Numbered from the stretch's first letter, positions 18,104 through 27,574 are shown. The stretch: DNA of 64,000 bases from CAZADS01 sp964483985 (GCA_964483985.1 CAZADS010000088.1:47059-111058); one strand, 5' to 3'. Translations and numbers: made by a program. The notes: generated from the sequence alone by a model not told the origin.

Positions 18104-18400
18104 ATGCCTCTTGGATATGTTATTGCCCAAGTTAACGTCACAGACCCCGAAGCATTTGAGAAATATCGCATCCAAGTTCCAGCCGTTACCCAGAGCTATG
18201 GGGGACAATATCTAGCACGGGGTGGAAGACAATCCCACCTTGAAGGTGAAGGACCTATCGGGAACCGAACAGTTTTAATTCGCTTTGAAAGTTATCAACG
18301 CGCGGTGGACTGGTATCATTCAAATGAGTATGCCGAGCTTATAAAACTCAGACAAGCCGGATCTGATGGGACTCTTATAGTCGTCGAAGGAGTGGACTAA
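18104..18400 (+). CDS. DUF1330 domain protein
   Basis: A 98-residue dimeric alpha+beta-barrel-type protein of the DUF1330 family, recognised from GYVIAQVNVTDPEAFEKYR, YLARGG, and the ending IRFESYQRAVDWYHSNEY...R. Members often sit near aromatic or organic-acid catabolism genes and some resemble small monooxygenases, but no activity is established here. TAGGAGA lies seven bases before the ATG. It is the first plus-strand gene of a possible catabolic cluster, separated by 145 bases from the next. The 265 bases upstream (to nadE) hold nothing I can name beyond two divergent promoter regions. Confidence 0.85.
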   Translation: MPLGYVIAQVNVTDPEAFEKYRIQVPAVTQSYGGQYLARGGRQSHLEGEGPIGNRTVLIRFESYQRAVDWYHSNEYAELIKLRQAGSDGTLIVVEGVD

Positions 18401-18545
18401 CCGGAAAATACAAATTGGAAATAATTTCTGGTCTAGTCGATTCCTCTTCGTTTAAAAACAACGTTGCCTTATTCCTAAATCGAAAACAAAAATCACCTCA
18501 CTATAAGCAGTTCATGTCAAACATACGCGTCGGATCACATTAACA

Positions 18546-19169
18546 ATGAGTTACATCGAATATTTTTATGCATCGCATTCGGTTTATGCCTATCTTGGAT
18601 CACGTCAGTTGTTAAAAATTGCAGCCAAATCAGGACGGCGGATACTCCATAAACCCTATGACCTTCATCTTGGAATTATCGCATCTGGCTCTAAACCAAT
18701 TGGGGAAAGAACGCAAAATTATTTGGATTACTTTTTTGTACGGGAAGTTGAAAGATGGTCAGAAATTCGAGCAGCCCCTATTTTGAAACCGTTGCCCACG
18801 CATCACCACAAATCTATAGCACCATCTAATAAAATGTTAATTTCAGCTTCACTTCAGGGAATTAATATAGACTTACTTGCGCATAAAATGATGGAGCAAC
18901 ATTGGCGTTACGATGCGGATTTAGCGGATAAAGACACACTGGAACTAATTGCACGATCATTGCAGTTAGATCCAAAGCCTATTTTACAAGCCTCCGAATC
19001 AAAAACCGTAACAGATATATATGAGGCTAATACAAAAGAAGCAATAAATCGTTCAGTTTTTGGTTCTCCTACATATTTCGTAGACGGTGATATGTTTTAT
19101 GGTCAAGATCGCCTTGATTTAATGGAGCACGCTCTTACAAAACCGTTTTTAAACCAGTGGAACTCATGA
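18546..19169 (+). CDS. DsbA-like/2-hydroxychromene-2-carboxylate isomerase family protein
   Basis: A 207-residue thioredoxin-fold protein of the kappa-GST/HCCA isomerase group. HCCA isomerase uses glutathione to interconvert 2-hydroxychromene-2-carboxylate and trans-o-hydroxybenzylidenepyruvate in naphthalene-type degradation. The N-terminus MSYIEYFYASHSVYAYLG has the Ser of that group in place of a CxxC, followed by a long helical insertion and the closing FGSPTYFVDGDMFYGQDRLDLME. It lacks a signal peptide. The gene is 19 bases ahead of an aromatic hydroxylase gene, which supports a catabolic role; the exact substrate is not known. Confidence 0.85.
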   Translation: MSYIEYFYASHSVYAYLGSRQLLKIAAKSGRRILHKPYDLHLGIIASGSKPIGERTQNYLDYFFVREVERWSEIRAAPILKPLPTHHHKSIAPSNKMLISASLQGINIDLLAHKMMEQHWRYDADLADKDTLELIARSLQLDPKPILQASESKTVTDIYEANTKEAINRSVFGSPTYFVDGDMFYGQDRLDLMEHALTKPFLNQWNS

Positions 19170-19188
19170 TGTTCGAGCAACATGAATC

Positions 19189-20790
19189 ATGTACACTCTT
19201 CCTCGTCAAGTAAGTGTCGCTATAATTGGTGCCGGACCCGTTGGGCTGATGACCGCCAATCTATTGGGTAAGTTTGGAATCAAAACGGCGTTGATAGAGC
19301 GCAACTCTGCGCCGTACGAAGTGCCCCGAGCTATTACATTAGATGACGAAGGATGCCGAACACTCCAAGCTACTGGCTTAGATCGAGAGTATCTTCCTAA
19401 AACAAGACAAGGACTAGGGTCCAGATACTATGATGATGATAATATCCCATTCGCAAATATCGGACCCGGTCCAATAGAATATGGCTTTCCACGCCGGACT
19501 CAAATATTTCAGCCTGAGTTCGAGAGCGCCCTCCTAGACGGGCTCAAACGGTTTGAGAATATTTTCGTTTCTTACTCTACTGAAATGCAAGATTTCGTTC
19601 AGAATAAGCACGAGGTAATTATATCGCTATTAGACACCGACAACAAAATTCGTTACCTCGAAGCAAAATTTCTTCTTGGTGCGGATGGAGCACGAAGTTC
19701 TGTTCGCCAAAAATTAAATATAAAAATGTTGGGTAATTCATATCCGGAGGACTGGTTAATTGTCGACACTCTGAACGATCCCGATCAAGAATCTGTATCC
19801 AAATTTTTTTGCCGAAGAGATAGACCATATGTCAGTATCCCCGCACCCAACGGTGGGAGACGTTACGAATTTCGTGCCCGCGCGGGTGAAAACCAAGAAT
19901 CCCTTCTCGATCCCAACAACATTCAAAAGTTAATAGAGCCTATCAGACCCTTCAATGAAACTGACATACTAAGAGCTGTGGTTTACACTTTCGAAGCAAA
20001 AATAGCTGAACATTGGCGGAAAGGACGTGTTTTCCTGTTAGGAGACGCAGCTCATCTCACGCCTCCTTTTGCTGGGCAAGGAATGAATGCAGGCTTGCGT
20101 GATGCACATAATCTTGCCTGGAAACTATGGGCAGTCAACAAAGGCAAAGCGGGATATCTTCTCTTGGACACCTACGAGCAAGAGCGTCGTGATCCCTCAT
20201 GGGCTATGATTCAGTTGGCGGTGGCAATGGGTGATATTGTAATGCCCCAAGGAGAGGAGGATGTCGCTTTTCGATCTAGCGTTTTGAAATGGATGGAACG
20301 GTTTCCCGAAGCTCGTGATTTTATCATTTCAATGAAATTTAAGCCCCCTCCCCGATACCAAAATGGCGCGTTTGTTGCGATAGATTCTCAGCCTTTTACT
20401 GGATCCCTAGTGGGTCAAATGCTACCTCAGCCCGCTTTAACTCCTAAGTATCATGCTAATACAAAGCTGGACGATATAATCGGTATTGGTTTTGCATTTA
20501 TTTCACAGGAGGAACGCACTACGAAAGAAATGATAGAATTAAAAACAAAATTACTTCCGGAAATTTCTCCAAAACTGATCTCAATTGGGGCACCCGACCA
20601 ACGGGATGACAAAAATATTACATTGGTTGTTCCAGAAGAATGTTCGGCACTAACAATGCTTAGGGCACACAGAGATCAGATACTACTTGTCCGTCCAGAT
20701 AGATACGTAGCGGCAGCCTTTTGGGCAAAAGATGCCAAAGACACTATGGAATCCTTTCGGTTAAAAGCAAAAATGAATAGAGAATCTTAA
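19189..20790 (+). CDS. FAD-dependent aromatic hydroxylase, MhpA-like
   Basis: A 533-residue class A flavoprotein monooxygenase, closest in architecture to 3-(3-hydroxyphenyl)propionate hydroxylase (MhpA), which adds a hydroxyl to a phenolic ring using NADH and O2. FAD motifs in order: GAGPVGLMTANLLG (residues about 12-25), the DG motif GADGARSSVRQKL, and GDAAHLTPPFAGQGMNAG. A C-terminal thioredoxin-like domain without cysteines (about residues 410-525, ending LLVRPDRYVAAAFWA) is typical of the MhpA/PheA branch. It follows the HCCA-isomerase-like gene closely. The ring substrate cannot be deduced. Confidence 0.87.
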   Translation: MYTLPRQVSVAIIGAGPVGLMTANLLGKFGIKTALIERNSAPYEVPRAITLDDEGCRTLQATGLDREYLPKTRQGLGSRYYDDDNIPFANIGPGPIEYGFPRRTQIFQPEFESALLDGLKRFENIFVSYSTEMQDFVQNKHEVIISLLDTDNKIRYLEAKFLLGADGARSSVRQKLNIKMLGNSYPEDWLIVDTLNDPDQESVSKFFCRRDRPYVSIPAPNGGRRYEFRARAGENQESLLDPNNIQKLIEPIRPFNETDILRAVVYTFEAKIAEHWRKGRVFLLGDAAHLTPPFAGQGMNAGLRDAHNLAWKLWAVNKGKAGYLLLDTYEQERRDPSWAMIQLAVAMGDIVMPQGEEDVAFRSSVLKWMERFPEARDFIISMKFKPPPRYQNGAFVAIDSQPFTGSLVGQMLPQPALTPKYHANTKLDDIIGIGFAFISQEERTTKEMIELKTKLLPEISPKLISIGAPDQRDDKNITLVVPEECSALTMLRAHRDQILLVRPDRYVAAAFWAKDAKDTMESFRLKAKMNRES

Positions 20791-20864
20791 CGCCTCTCGA
20801 TCCAACCCCAGTGATTAACCTCAAGTCATCAAAGTGAAAGTCTTGAGTATCCGTATGTTAAAAA

Positions 20865-21221
20865 TCAAGAGACTCTGACAACTATTCGTTCGGACGATGC
20901 GTGGACACCATAAGTTTTAAGGACGCTATTCCCAATAGCACGAAATCCATGTTTTTCGTTTGGGTGAAAAATTAAACTTGAGCCAGGTCCAACCACTCTT
21001 ACCCCCTCAACGTTCTCCGTCCAAACCTCGGCCGCTCCTTCTAAAAAGCAAACTACCTCCATATACGGATGAGAATGGGTTCCCGTATTATAACCAGGAG
21101 GTGAAATTTGAATTCCTATTCGAATTGGTGTCGAATTATTATTGTCTCCAACTATAGTTTGGTAGGTTGCTCCGTTAGGGAATACTTCTTTTAGAATCCC
21201 ATCCCATTTTATAAGTTCCAC
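20865..21221 (-). CDS. Cupin-domain protein
   Basis: A single-domain cupin of 118 residues. Cupin motif 1 is seen as GYNTGTHSHPYMEVVCFLEG with the metal-binding histidines and glutamate, and motif 2 as PGSSLIFHPNEKHGFRAIG. Such small cupins act as dioxygenases, isomerases or ligand sensors; the activity is not predictable. The start is a GTG with AAAGGGGG about seven bases upstream. It is convergent with the hydroxylase gene, and 58 bases separate it from the MFS gene upstream on the same strand, with which it may be co-transcribed. Confidence 0.82.
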   Translation of the reverse strand: MELIKWDGILKEVFPNGATYQTIVGDNNNSTPIRIGIQISPPGYNTGTHSHPYMEVVCFLEGAAEVWTENVEGVRVVGPGSSLIFHPNEKHGFRAIGNSVLKTYGVHASSERIVVRVS

Positions 21222-21278
21222 TGCGTCCCCCTTTATCTCCTAAACCGACGAAATAACGAATTTTATTTGAATTTATAG

Positions 21279-22541
21279 TCATTTCGTTGTTTCAGTTCTA
21301 AACCAAATTTGTCTACGCCAATAGATGACTATCAAAACACTGACCGCAAGGCCAAATATACTATATATAAAAACAGTCCCCTTAAACCCTAACCAATCTA
21401 TAAATAAACCAGATGCCATCAACCCAATAGGCAAACCATAAACTGCAAGCATCCGCACTCCCATAACCAAACCTCTGAATTGTTCTCCGGCCATATATAG
21501 CAAAGTCACGACCATCGAAATCATAGACAAACTCTGTATATAGCCTATTAAAAGCAAGAAAAATTGGCCGGAATATTTACTTTCGAGTTGTCCAAATACC
21601 AACAAAACCATGTACATCAGCCAGATATTAACAATCATGAATCGCGCTGGATTACTTCGAGGTGCAATTAGAGTCATTGTGATGGAGCCGAATAATGCGC
21701 CAGTCGCATAGGAAGCCACTAAATGCCCTAATCCATTTTCGTCGATCATATAAATTTCTTTAGCTATATACGGCAAAACACCGTGAGTGATGGGAAAGAC
21801 CGTAAGATTAACCAGAAAAGCAAGCCAAATTGCGGCTAGGATGGTAGGGGTAGTCCAAACGTAACTAAGACCATATTTTAAATCTTTCCAAGAAGACCTT
21901 AAGCTTAGATACTCTTTATCTTTAGAACGGCGACGAACTGACGAAACGCCAAATGTCAACGCAAAACTTACCCCATAAAATGCTGTAATAACTATATAAG
22001 CGGGTCCCATTCCAAGCTGAGAAAAGAGTCCTGCACCTATAACAGCTCCAGCAACACGGGCAGAATCCAACGTGGTTCGTGAAATACCCATGGCCTTCAT
22101 CAATTGGTCTTCAGGCATCGTATCACCTATCAACACATAGCGCATTACGAGGTCTGATGGCCGAGCCAGCCCCGCTAAAAAAGCAATTATAAAAACGTGC
22201 ATAGGACTTAAAACTTCAATTAACGCCAGGATCATCAACAGTATCGACAACGTCAAATAAATAGCTCGCAATCCGCAGAGCATGACACGACGGCCAATAC
22301 GATCAGCTAAAACACCCAATATCGGAGAAATCAAGGTGCCGAGATATTGAAGTGAAGCAAAAACAGTCAACGCTAAAACGGATTGAGTTTCAACTAAAAT
22401 ATACCAGCACAGAATCAATGTCTCCATTTCGAAGGCCCAGGAGGTTAGCAGGTCTGATGGCCACTGAAACCGAAAACTTTTAACGCTAAATGGGCCTGAC
22501 CGGCAAAGTTTGATGAATGAAGACAAGGTATTAACACTCAA
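21279..22541 (-). CDS. MFS transporter
   Basis: A 420-residue major facilitator with about 12 hydrophobic segments. The loop 2-3 signature appears as GVLADRIGRRVMLCG (about residues 77-91). The overall pattern (LIGDTMPEDQLMKAMGISRTTLDSARVAGAVIGAG) resembles the Bcr/EntS-like and 'enterobactin exporter'-type MFS group. Substrate unknown; its place in the putative aromatic cluster allows uptake or export of a ring compound. The best available start is a TTG, after which the first hydrophobic helix begins around residue 30. It is divergent from the LigE-like gene over 264 bases in which I see no further gene. Confidence 0.85.
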   Translation of the reverse strand: MSVNTLSSFIKLCRSGPFSVKSFRFQWPSDLLTSWAFEMETLILCWYILVETQSVLALTVFASLQYLGTLISPILGVLADRIGRRVMLCGLRAIYLTLSILLMILALIEVLSPMHVFIIAFLAGLARPSDLVMRYVLIGDTMPEDQLMKAMGISRTTLDSARVAGAVIGAGLFSQLGMGPAYIVITAFYGVSFALTFGVSSVRRRSKDKEYLSLRSSWKDLKYGLSYVWTTPTILAAIWLAFLVNLTVFPITHGVLPYIAKEIYMIDENGLGHLVASYATGALFGSITMTLIAPRSNPARFMIVNIWLMYMVLLVFGQLESKYSGQFFLLLIGYIQSLSMISMVVTLLYMAGEQFRGLVMGVRMLAVYGLPIGLMASGLFIDWLGFKGTVFIYSIFGLAVSVLIVIYWRRQIWFRTETTK

Positions 22542-22805
22542 AATTCATCAAACTAATCCCGCGAATTCTTTATGCAGAAACACTCTAAAATTGGTATCTA
22601 GAAAACTTTAGTACATTTAACAAACCCGATCCGCACCACTTTTTTGTATATCTTTTTAATGTGTCGATGGCAGCACGATAATACCGCTGCCCGATAGGAT
22701 ACAGCAATAATCAACTTGATAGATGTGATTTATTCTAGAAAGCACTATTTAACAATCTGTGTAAATGATAAGCAAAAGTTGCAAAAATTTGAGTGGGCAA
22801 TCGAA

Positions 22806-23504
22806 ATGACAATAACATTTTATGATTTATCTGGGCTGGAGGGAAGAAGGTTCAGTCCATTCGGTTGGCGAGTCCGCATGGCTCTTGCACACAAAGGCCT
22901 AGAGGGCACTGCCAAGGTCGAACATATTAGCTTTTCCGATAAACATAAGCTTAATTTCTCGGGACAAAGTTTGGTGCCTGTAATCGTTGATGGTAAAAAA
23001 ATAGTATCCGATAGTTGGGATATAGCAGTATATCTTGATTCTAAGTATCCTGAATCCCCCTCTTTATTTGGCAATCAAACTGAAGAAAGTATTGCTCGAT
23101 TTGTCGCAGCATGGGTGGATAGTCAAATTCATCCTCTAGTCGGGCGCTGCGTAGTTGCCGATATCATGAATGTCATAGAACCAAAAGATCAACCGTACTT
23201 TAAGAAGTCTCGGGAAAAGCGCTTCGGTATGCGTTTAGAAGAGATTGTATCTAAACGACAAGAGGCTAAGGATCAATTAAAATTGGTACTTTATCCTGCC
23301 CGTAAAACCCTTGAAAATTGTGATTTCCTAGCGGGCACAGCACCTAAATTTGTTGATTATGCATTGTTTGGAGCGTTCATGTGGGCCCGCATCACCAGTC
23401 CATTTCAACTCCTAGAAGAAACTGACCCTTTAAATAAATGGCTCGAAAATATGTTGAATTTATACGATGGTATGCCTCGGACGGAAACCAGTTTAGCTGA
23501 TTGA
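22806..23504 (+). CDS. Glutathione S-transferase family protein, LigE/beta-etherase-like
   Basis: A 232-residue GST. The N-terminal thioredoxin-like half reads FYDLSGLEGRRFSPFGWRVR, then LVPVIVDGKKIVSDSWDIAVYLDSKYP, matching the pattern of the sphingomonad beta-etherases LigE/LigP (ISPYVWRTK..., VPVIVDD...DSWVIAEYLD) and fungal FuA GSTs. LigE enzymes cleave beta-aryl ethers of lignin dimers using glutathione. A longer start at 22716 is open, but the ATG at 22806 begins MTITFYDL as expected. The following gene begins 11 bases later. Family is clear; ether cleavage is a hypothesis. Confidence 0.83.
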   Translation: MTITFYDLSGLEGRRFSPFGWRVRMALAHKGLEGTAKVEHISFSDKHKLNFSGQSLVPVIVDGKKIVSDSWDIAVYLDSKYPESPSLFGNQTEESIARFVAAWVDSQIHPLVGRCVVADIMNVIEPKDQPYFKKSREKRFGMRLEEIVSKRQEAKDQLKLVLYPARKTLENCDFLAGTAPKFVDYALFGAFMWARITSPFQLLEETDPLNKWLENMLNLYDGMPRTETSLAD

Positions 23505-23515
23505 AAGGAAAACCT

Positions 23516-24064
23516 ATGTCCCGTATAAAAGATCTAGCGGCAGAGAAAATGACGCCCGCACAAAAGAAAATCCATGAAGATATCGTCTCGGGACCCCGGG
23601 GTCAGGTTCAAGGTCCCTTAAAAGTTTGGTTAACCAGCCCAGAATTAGCAGACAAAGCACAAAAACTGGGCCAATTTTGCCGCTATGAGAACAGCCTTCC
23701 TACGCATCTCACCGAGCTGGCAATTTTAGTGACTGGCCGATTTTGGGGTGCTGAATTTGAATGGTATGCCCATAAAAAGATAGGTATTGAAGCTGGTCTT
23801 GATCCGAATATAGTTGAAAGCATAAGGTGCAGAAGAATTCCAAAATTTAGGACTAATGCTGAAACAATAGTATATGAATTTTCTACACAACTTCACCGAG
23901 ACCACCGTGTAGCCGACGAAACATATGCTGCCGCTGTGAAAGAATTTGGAGAGGTCGGTACCGTTGATTTAGTAGGTGTCCTTGGTTATTACACTCTGAT
24001 CTCAATGACTCTAAATGCTTTTCAAGTACCACTGCCTGATGGTATTGCAACGGAATTAGATTGA
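23516..24064 (+). CDS. Carboxymuconolactone decarboxylase family protein
   Basis: A 182-residue AhpD/CMD-fold protein: MTPAQKKIHEDIVSGPRG, LPTHLTELAILVTGRFWGAEFEWYAHKKIG (two adjacent pieces, about residues 62-90), ending with a CMD-like helical hairpin. It has no AhpD CxxC, so it is not a peroxidase reductase; gamma-carboxymuconolactone decarboxylases themselves act in the protocatechuate pathway, but this branch is broad and mostly uncharacterised. An upstream TTG at 23501 is open; the ATG at 23516 has AAAGGAAA at the right distance and is preferred. It follows the LigE-like gene by 11 bases. Confidence 0.83.
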   Translation: MSRIKDLAAEKMTPAQKKIHEDIVSGPRGQVQGPLKVWLTSPELADKAQKLGQFCRYENSLPTHLTELAILVTGRFWGAEFEWYAHKKIGIEAGLDPNIVESIRCRRIPKFRTNAETIVYEFSTQLHRDHRVADETYAAAVKEFGEVGTVDLVGVLGYYTLISMTLNAFQVPLPDGIATELD

Positions 24065-24136
24065 AAATCGAAAGAAAAACATATTTCTTCAATTGATCAC
24101 GAAACTACTGTCAAACTCGCCTATATTATACCTATA

Positions 24137-25238
24137 TTATATAAGGCTGATTATTACCCCGAACCCAAATAACGCCATTAGCGCTATATGACCTTCTCGA
24201 AATGCCAATTCATAAGCCTTTAACGTCAGAAAATCGCTTATATAGGCTTTCATCAAAACAAAGCGCTCAACGTCCGTCAAACCCATCACCTTGAGTACAG
24301 AAGCCGCTTCGACTACTAGGTCACCCGATTTCGGTTTCCCGGATATTATTGTCAACCCAGATGCGGTTAGGATCATGCAAAACCATCAATCTCTGTCCTT
24401 CAGAAATTTATTCGCCGGATTTTACAAACATCCTACTAACTAAACCATCCATTGGACTTACTATTTTTCGGGCCTCGACATCATTAAGTTAACTTTCTAG
24501 ACGGGCGTCGATCTCAACGAGTCGGGCTTCCAATTCTGAACGTTCTGCAACTTTAACCATCAACTTAGTCCGATCCGCCAAAGCCTCATCTAACGACGCC
24601 CTAGCAGTAGAGATAGCGGTCTTCGCCCTTAATAATTCTTGCTCTGCTTTTAAAAAATCTCGCTTAGCCCGATCTAGTTTGGATTCTGACACTGCTTCAG
24701 TTTTTGATAGTTCTTGGATACGACTGAATTTCGCTTTAGAAAAAGATAATTCATGGACATAAATGCTATGAATAATCTCCGCCTCAGCAAGGCTAGATCG
24801 TTTATTTCAAATTCGGGTCTCTGTCTGCTTACTTATTATCGCTGTTTCCGCCTCAAGCTTAGCAAATTCTGCTTTCACAGAAGCACGTTCTGCCCTCATC
24901 TCTTTCAGCCTAAGGATTGCTACTTTTGGATCTATCTCCGCGAGCAATTGTCCTTCCACTATATTGTCTCCTTCTTCGATTGAGATTTTGAGAAGGCGAC
25001 CATCTACTTCACTACCGATCGAAACTAAGTCAGTCATAATTCTCGCGTCTGTCTCATGAACATATAAAATTGCTGTTTTAATCCATTGTGCGATCCACGC
25101 TCCCATTGCAATGAGTAAAATAATCAACAAAAAGAAACGCAAGATGAAAAATAGTTGTTTACGGGATGTTGAATTCAAATTCTCCGACGTCCTATCGACC
25201 CTCTGCTCATGATTAATCTGATTAGAATCATCAACCAT
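24137..25238 (-). pseudogene. Decayed EmrA/HlyD membrane-fusion protein fused to an EmrB-like tail
   Basis: Reading right to left, 25238-24807 encodes an intact N-terminus: a transmembrane anchor (FILRFFLLIILLIAMGAWIA), the first half of the lipoyl domain (SEVDGRLLKISIEEGDNIVEG) and the start of the coiled coil. A frameshift and stop near 24806 follow; the hairpin continues in another frame (ALADRTKLMVKVAERSELEARL) to a TAA at 24489-24491, then IVSPMDGLVSRMFVKSGE, a second TAA at 24408-24410, and ISEGQRLMVLHDPNRIWVDN ending in TGA at 24321. The last part, 24137-24330, switches frame to a segment resembling the C-terminus of an EmrB/DHA2 permease (AYELAFREGHIALMALFG). So a two-gene export operon has collapsed by stops, a frameshift and an internal deletion. 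HlyD identity is firm; the EmrB tail is likely. Confidence 0.82.
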
Positions 25239-25369
25239 TATCAGGTATGCCTTCGCTTCAATATTCAGGAGTTCTTTATAGTCATCATTGCGTCATCATT
25301 TTTGGTCGATGGTAAAAAACGGTATATCAGAAAGGAGCGCCGTAAAGCCCATGAACACAGGAGCGGACG
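25239..25369. other. Gap between decayed efflux genes and DUF1192 gene
   Basis: A 131-base stretch with no recognisable gene. A minus-strand reading frame here (ending FFTIDQK) resembles nothing I know; it may be further debris of the efflux locus or the DUF1192 3' region. Confidence 0.3.
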
Positions 25370-25552
25370 TCAGCGCTTGAATAATGCGTTTGCAGCGGAA
25401 TTAATGCCTTGTTTGGTTTCAATCATCACTTTGGCTCGATCAATTTCTTCTTCCATTCGGGAAATGTACTCTTGAAGGTCTTCTATATTCCATGAGCTCA
25501 AATCTTTCTTTTTTATAATCTTATTTTTTGGTTCCAGATCCTCTAGTTCCAT
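25370..25552 (-). CDS. DUF1192 small protein
   Basis: A 60-residue protein of the alphaproteobacterial DUF1192 family: a polar N-terminus followed by LSSWNIEDLQEYISRMEEEI, a predicted coiled-coil helix, and the ending NSAANALFKR that resembles the family's ...A..FFK end. A GTG 21 bases upstream would extend it, but AAGGAG lies seven bases before the ATG at 25552. The gene is divergent from the TrcR gene. Function unknown. Confidence 0.82.
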   Translation of the reverse strand: MELEDLEPKNKIIKKKDLSSWNIEDLQEYISRMEEEIDRAKVMIETKQGINSAANALFKR

Positions 25553-25729
25553 TTCATGTCTCCTTCTTTCCACATCGTCGATGAAATTATAACAAATCCT
25601 CCCAATGTTATGTTGGTGTTTGATAATTGAGTAATATTTCTTATATATACTAAAATTTGCATACTCACTCTCATGGCGATTGGATGCATAAAAATATGCT
25701 CATTTCATGTTTGTGAAGAAGGAGGATTT

Positions 25730-26296
25730 ATGACGCAACCATTAATGCCCAAAGCTACCGCAGTATGGCTAATAGAAAACACAGCACTATCCTTCGAACA
25801 AATTGCTGATTTTTGTCACTTACATGTCCTTGAAGTTCAGGCAATTGCTGACGGTGAAGTAAGTACTGGGATGCAGGGGTTTGATCCCATCGCAAATGGT
25901 CAGCTATCTCGAGCGGAGATCGAGCGGTGCTCACCCGACTCATCTCTAAGACTACAAATTCAAAAAAGCGCACTCCCCCAAGCATCCACTAAAAGCAAGG
26001 GGCCAAAGTATGTTCCAATATCGAAACGGGGCGATAAACCAGATGGAATTGCCTGGTTACTCAAACACCACCCTGAGCTTAAGGACAGACAAATTGCAAA
26101 ACTTATTGGAACCACAAAGGAGACAATAACTAAAGTTCGCGATCGCACTCATTGGAATACTCAGCAAATAACAGCTAGACATCCGGTACTACTAGGCCTA
26201 TGTCCACAAATTGATTTGGAAAATGCTGTAATTAAATCAGGGGGTCAAACTGTTTCACCCGAAAATCAATTAGAGTCGATTTCCGAGATTCCATAA
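25730..26296 (+). CDS. trcR: Cell-cycle transcriptional regulator TrcR (DUF1013)
   Basis: A 188-residue DUF1013 protein, an alphaproteobacterial family named TrcR in Caulobacter for its role with RNA polymerase in cell-cycle transcription. It begins MTQPLMPKATAVWLIENTAL and has the family's GPKYVPISKRGDKPDGIAWL, then a helix-turn-helix-like segment LKDRQIAKLIGTTKETITKVRDRTHWN, which suits DNA binding. AAGGAGG lies five bases before the ATG at 25730; an in-frame ATG 57 bases earlier lacks one. The C-terminal 25 residues are divergent. Family is a strong diagnostic of Alphaproteobacteria. Confidence 0.9.
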   Translation: MTQPLMPKATAVWLIENTALSFEQIADFCHLHVLEVQAIADGEVSTGMQGFDPIANGQLSRAEIERCSPDSSLRLQIQKSALPQASTKSKGPKYVPISKRGDKPDGIAWLLKHHPELKDRQIAKLIGTTKETITKVRDRTHWNTQQITARHPVLLGLCPQIDLENAVIKSGGQTVSPENQLESISEIP

Positions 26297-26327
26297 GTGA
26301 AATAAAGGCGGGAGATTTTAGAAAAAC

Positions 26328-27338
26328 CTAACCAGTAAAGGCTAGCGCCGTAGTTGTTAGCACATCTTTTTGCTCCAATCTATTGGAGCGCTCTGCTCGG
26401 GGTGTTTTACCGTAATATTCTCTATAGCATTTTGAAAAATGACTTGCAGATACAAACCCACATGCCAAAGCTACTGATAAGATCGACATACTTGTCTGTA
26501 ACAACAAACCGCGGGCTCTTTGCAAACGCAACATAAGATAATAACGAGTCGGAGTGTTATTCAAATATTTACGAAACAAACGCTCCATTTGCCTTGTCGA
26601 TATATCTGAAAAACTTGCCAATTCCGTTTGACTAATAGGCTCTTCAAGATTGGCTTCCATCTGACTTATGGCAATTATGAGCTTTGGATGACTAACCCCT
26701 ATTCTTGTTCTGAGTTCCATTCTCTGATGATCATGTGGCTCTCTAATTCTATCGTGAATAAATTGTTCAGACACTTGATTTGCTAACATTTCTCCATGCT
26801 GTCTGCTTATCAAATATAGCATCATATCTAACGCTGCAGTACCGCCGGAACAAGTAATACGATCACGATCTATTTCATACAAATCCGAAGAGACCTCTAT
26901 TTCTGGAAACTCTTCGCTAAAACTAGTAAGATTTTCCCAGTGAATAGTACATCTTCTATTTGCCAATAATCCTGCCCTTGCTAGTAAGTGCGAACCTGAA
27001 CAAAGTGCCCCGATCATTGCCCCTTGCCGAGATGCTCGCCGCAAATGCCCAGATAATCTTTCATCCTCAAATAGTCCAATCTCCAAACCCGATACGACAA
27101 ATATCAACTTACTTCTAGTATCATAAGTGCAAACAGCCGTTGTAGATACCTCAACCCCGTTGCTAGCAGAAACCATTCCACCACCTGGGCTCAAGATTCT
27201 CCATTTATAAAGTTCCCTATCCGACAGCCGATTACTAGCCCTTAATGGCTCTATTGCTGAAGTAAATGCCATCAGTGAAAATTCGGGGACTAATATGAAG
27301 TCTATCAAAAGGGGTGCATCATCAGGATTGTCAAACAT
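26328..27338 (-). CDS. GlxA-family AraC-type transcriptional regulator
   Basis: A 336-residue regulator with an N-terminal DJ-1/PfpI-like domain (residues about 8-175, with the nucleophile-elbow-like GALCSGSHLLARAGLL) and a C-terminal pair of AraC helix-turn-helices (about residues 225-325; ISQTELASFSDISTRQMERLF and VALACGFVSASHFSKCYREYYG). Relatives such as GbdR, CdhR and ArgR control catabolism of glycine betaine, carnitine and arginine. No regulated operon is adjacent except prpE upstream on the same strand. A 12-base poly-T tract at about 27414-27425 lies in the gap to prpE. Confidence 0.9.
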   Translation of the reverse strand: MFDNPDDAPLLIDFILVPEFSLMAFTSAIEPLRASNRLSDRELYKWRILSPGGGMVSASNGVEVSTTAVCTYDTRSKLIFVVSGLEIGLFEDERLSGHLRRASRQGAMIGALCSGSHLLARAGLLANRRCTIHWENLTSFSEEFPEIEVSSDLYEIDRDRITCSGGTAALDMMLYLISRQHGEMLANQVSEQFIHDRIREPHDHQRMELRTRIGVSHPKLIIAISQMEANLEEPISQTELASFSDISTRQMERLFRKYLNNTPTRYYLMLRLQRARGLLLQTSMSILSVALACGFVSASHFSKCYREYYGKTPRAERSNRLEQKDVLTTTALAFTG

Positions 27339-27574
27339 TCAGCTAACTCTTTCTAAAAAGCCGAGGTCCAACTCAAAACATTAATTCCGTTAAAACAACT
27401 TTTGTGTAAATTATTTTTTTTTTTTGGACGAGTAAAGAAAAATTTTAACGTCAGGCTCTGTTTGCACAATAAAATTGGATCATCGTACAGCTTTTGATTA
27501 ATGCGGTGGTTAATAATTATAAGAATGACGGTTAAAAGATTTCATCATTTGCAGAAAAAAGCTATTTCAGCGGA

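Noticed and set aside
27414..27425. Poly-T tract as a terminator
   Set aside because: It is on the wrong strand for prpE and has no GC-rich stem before it.
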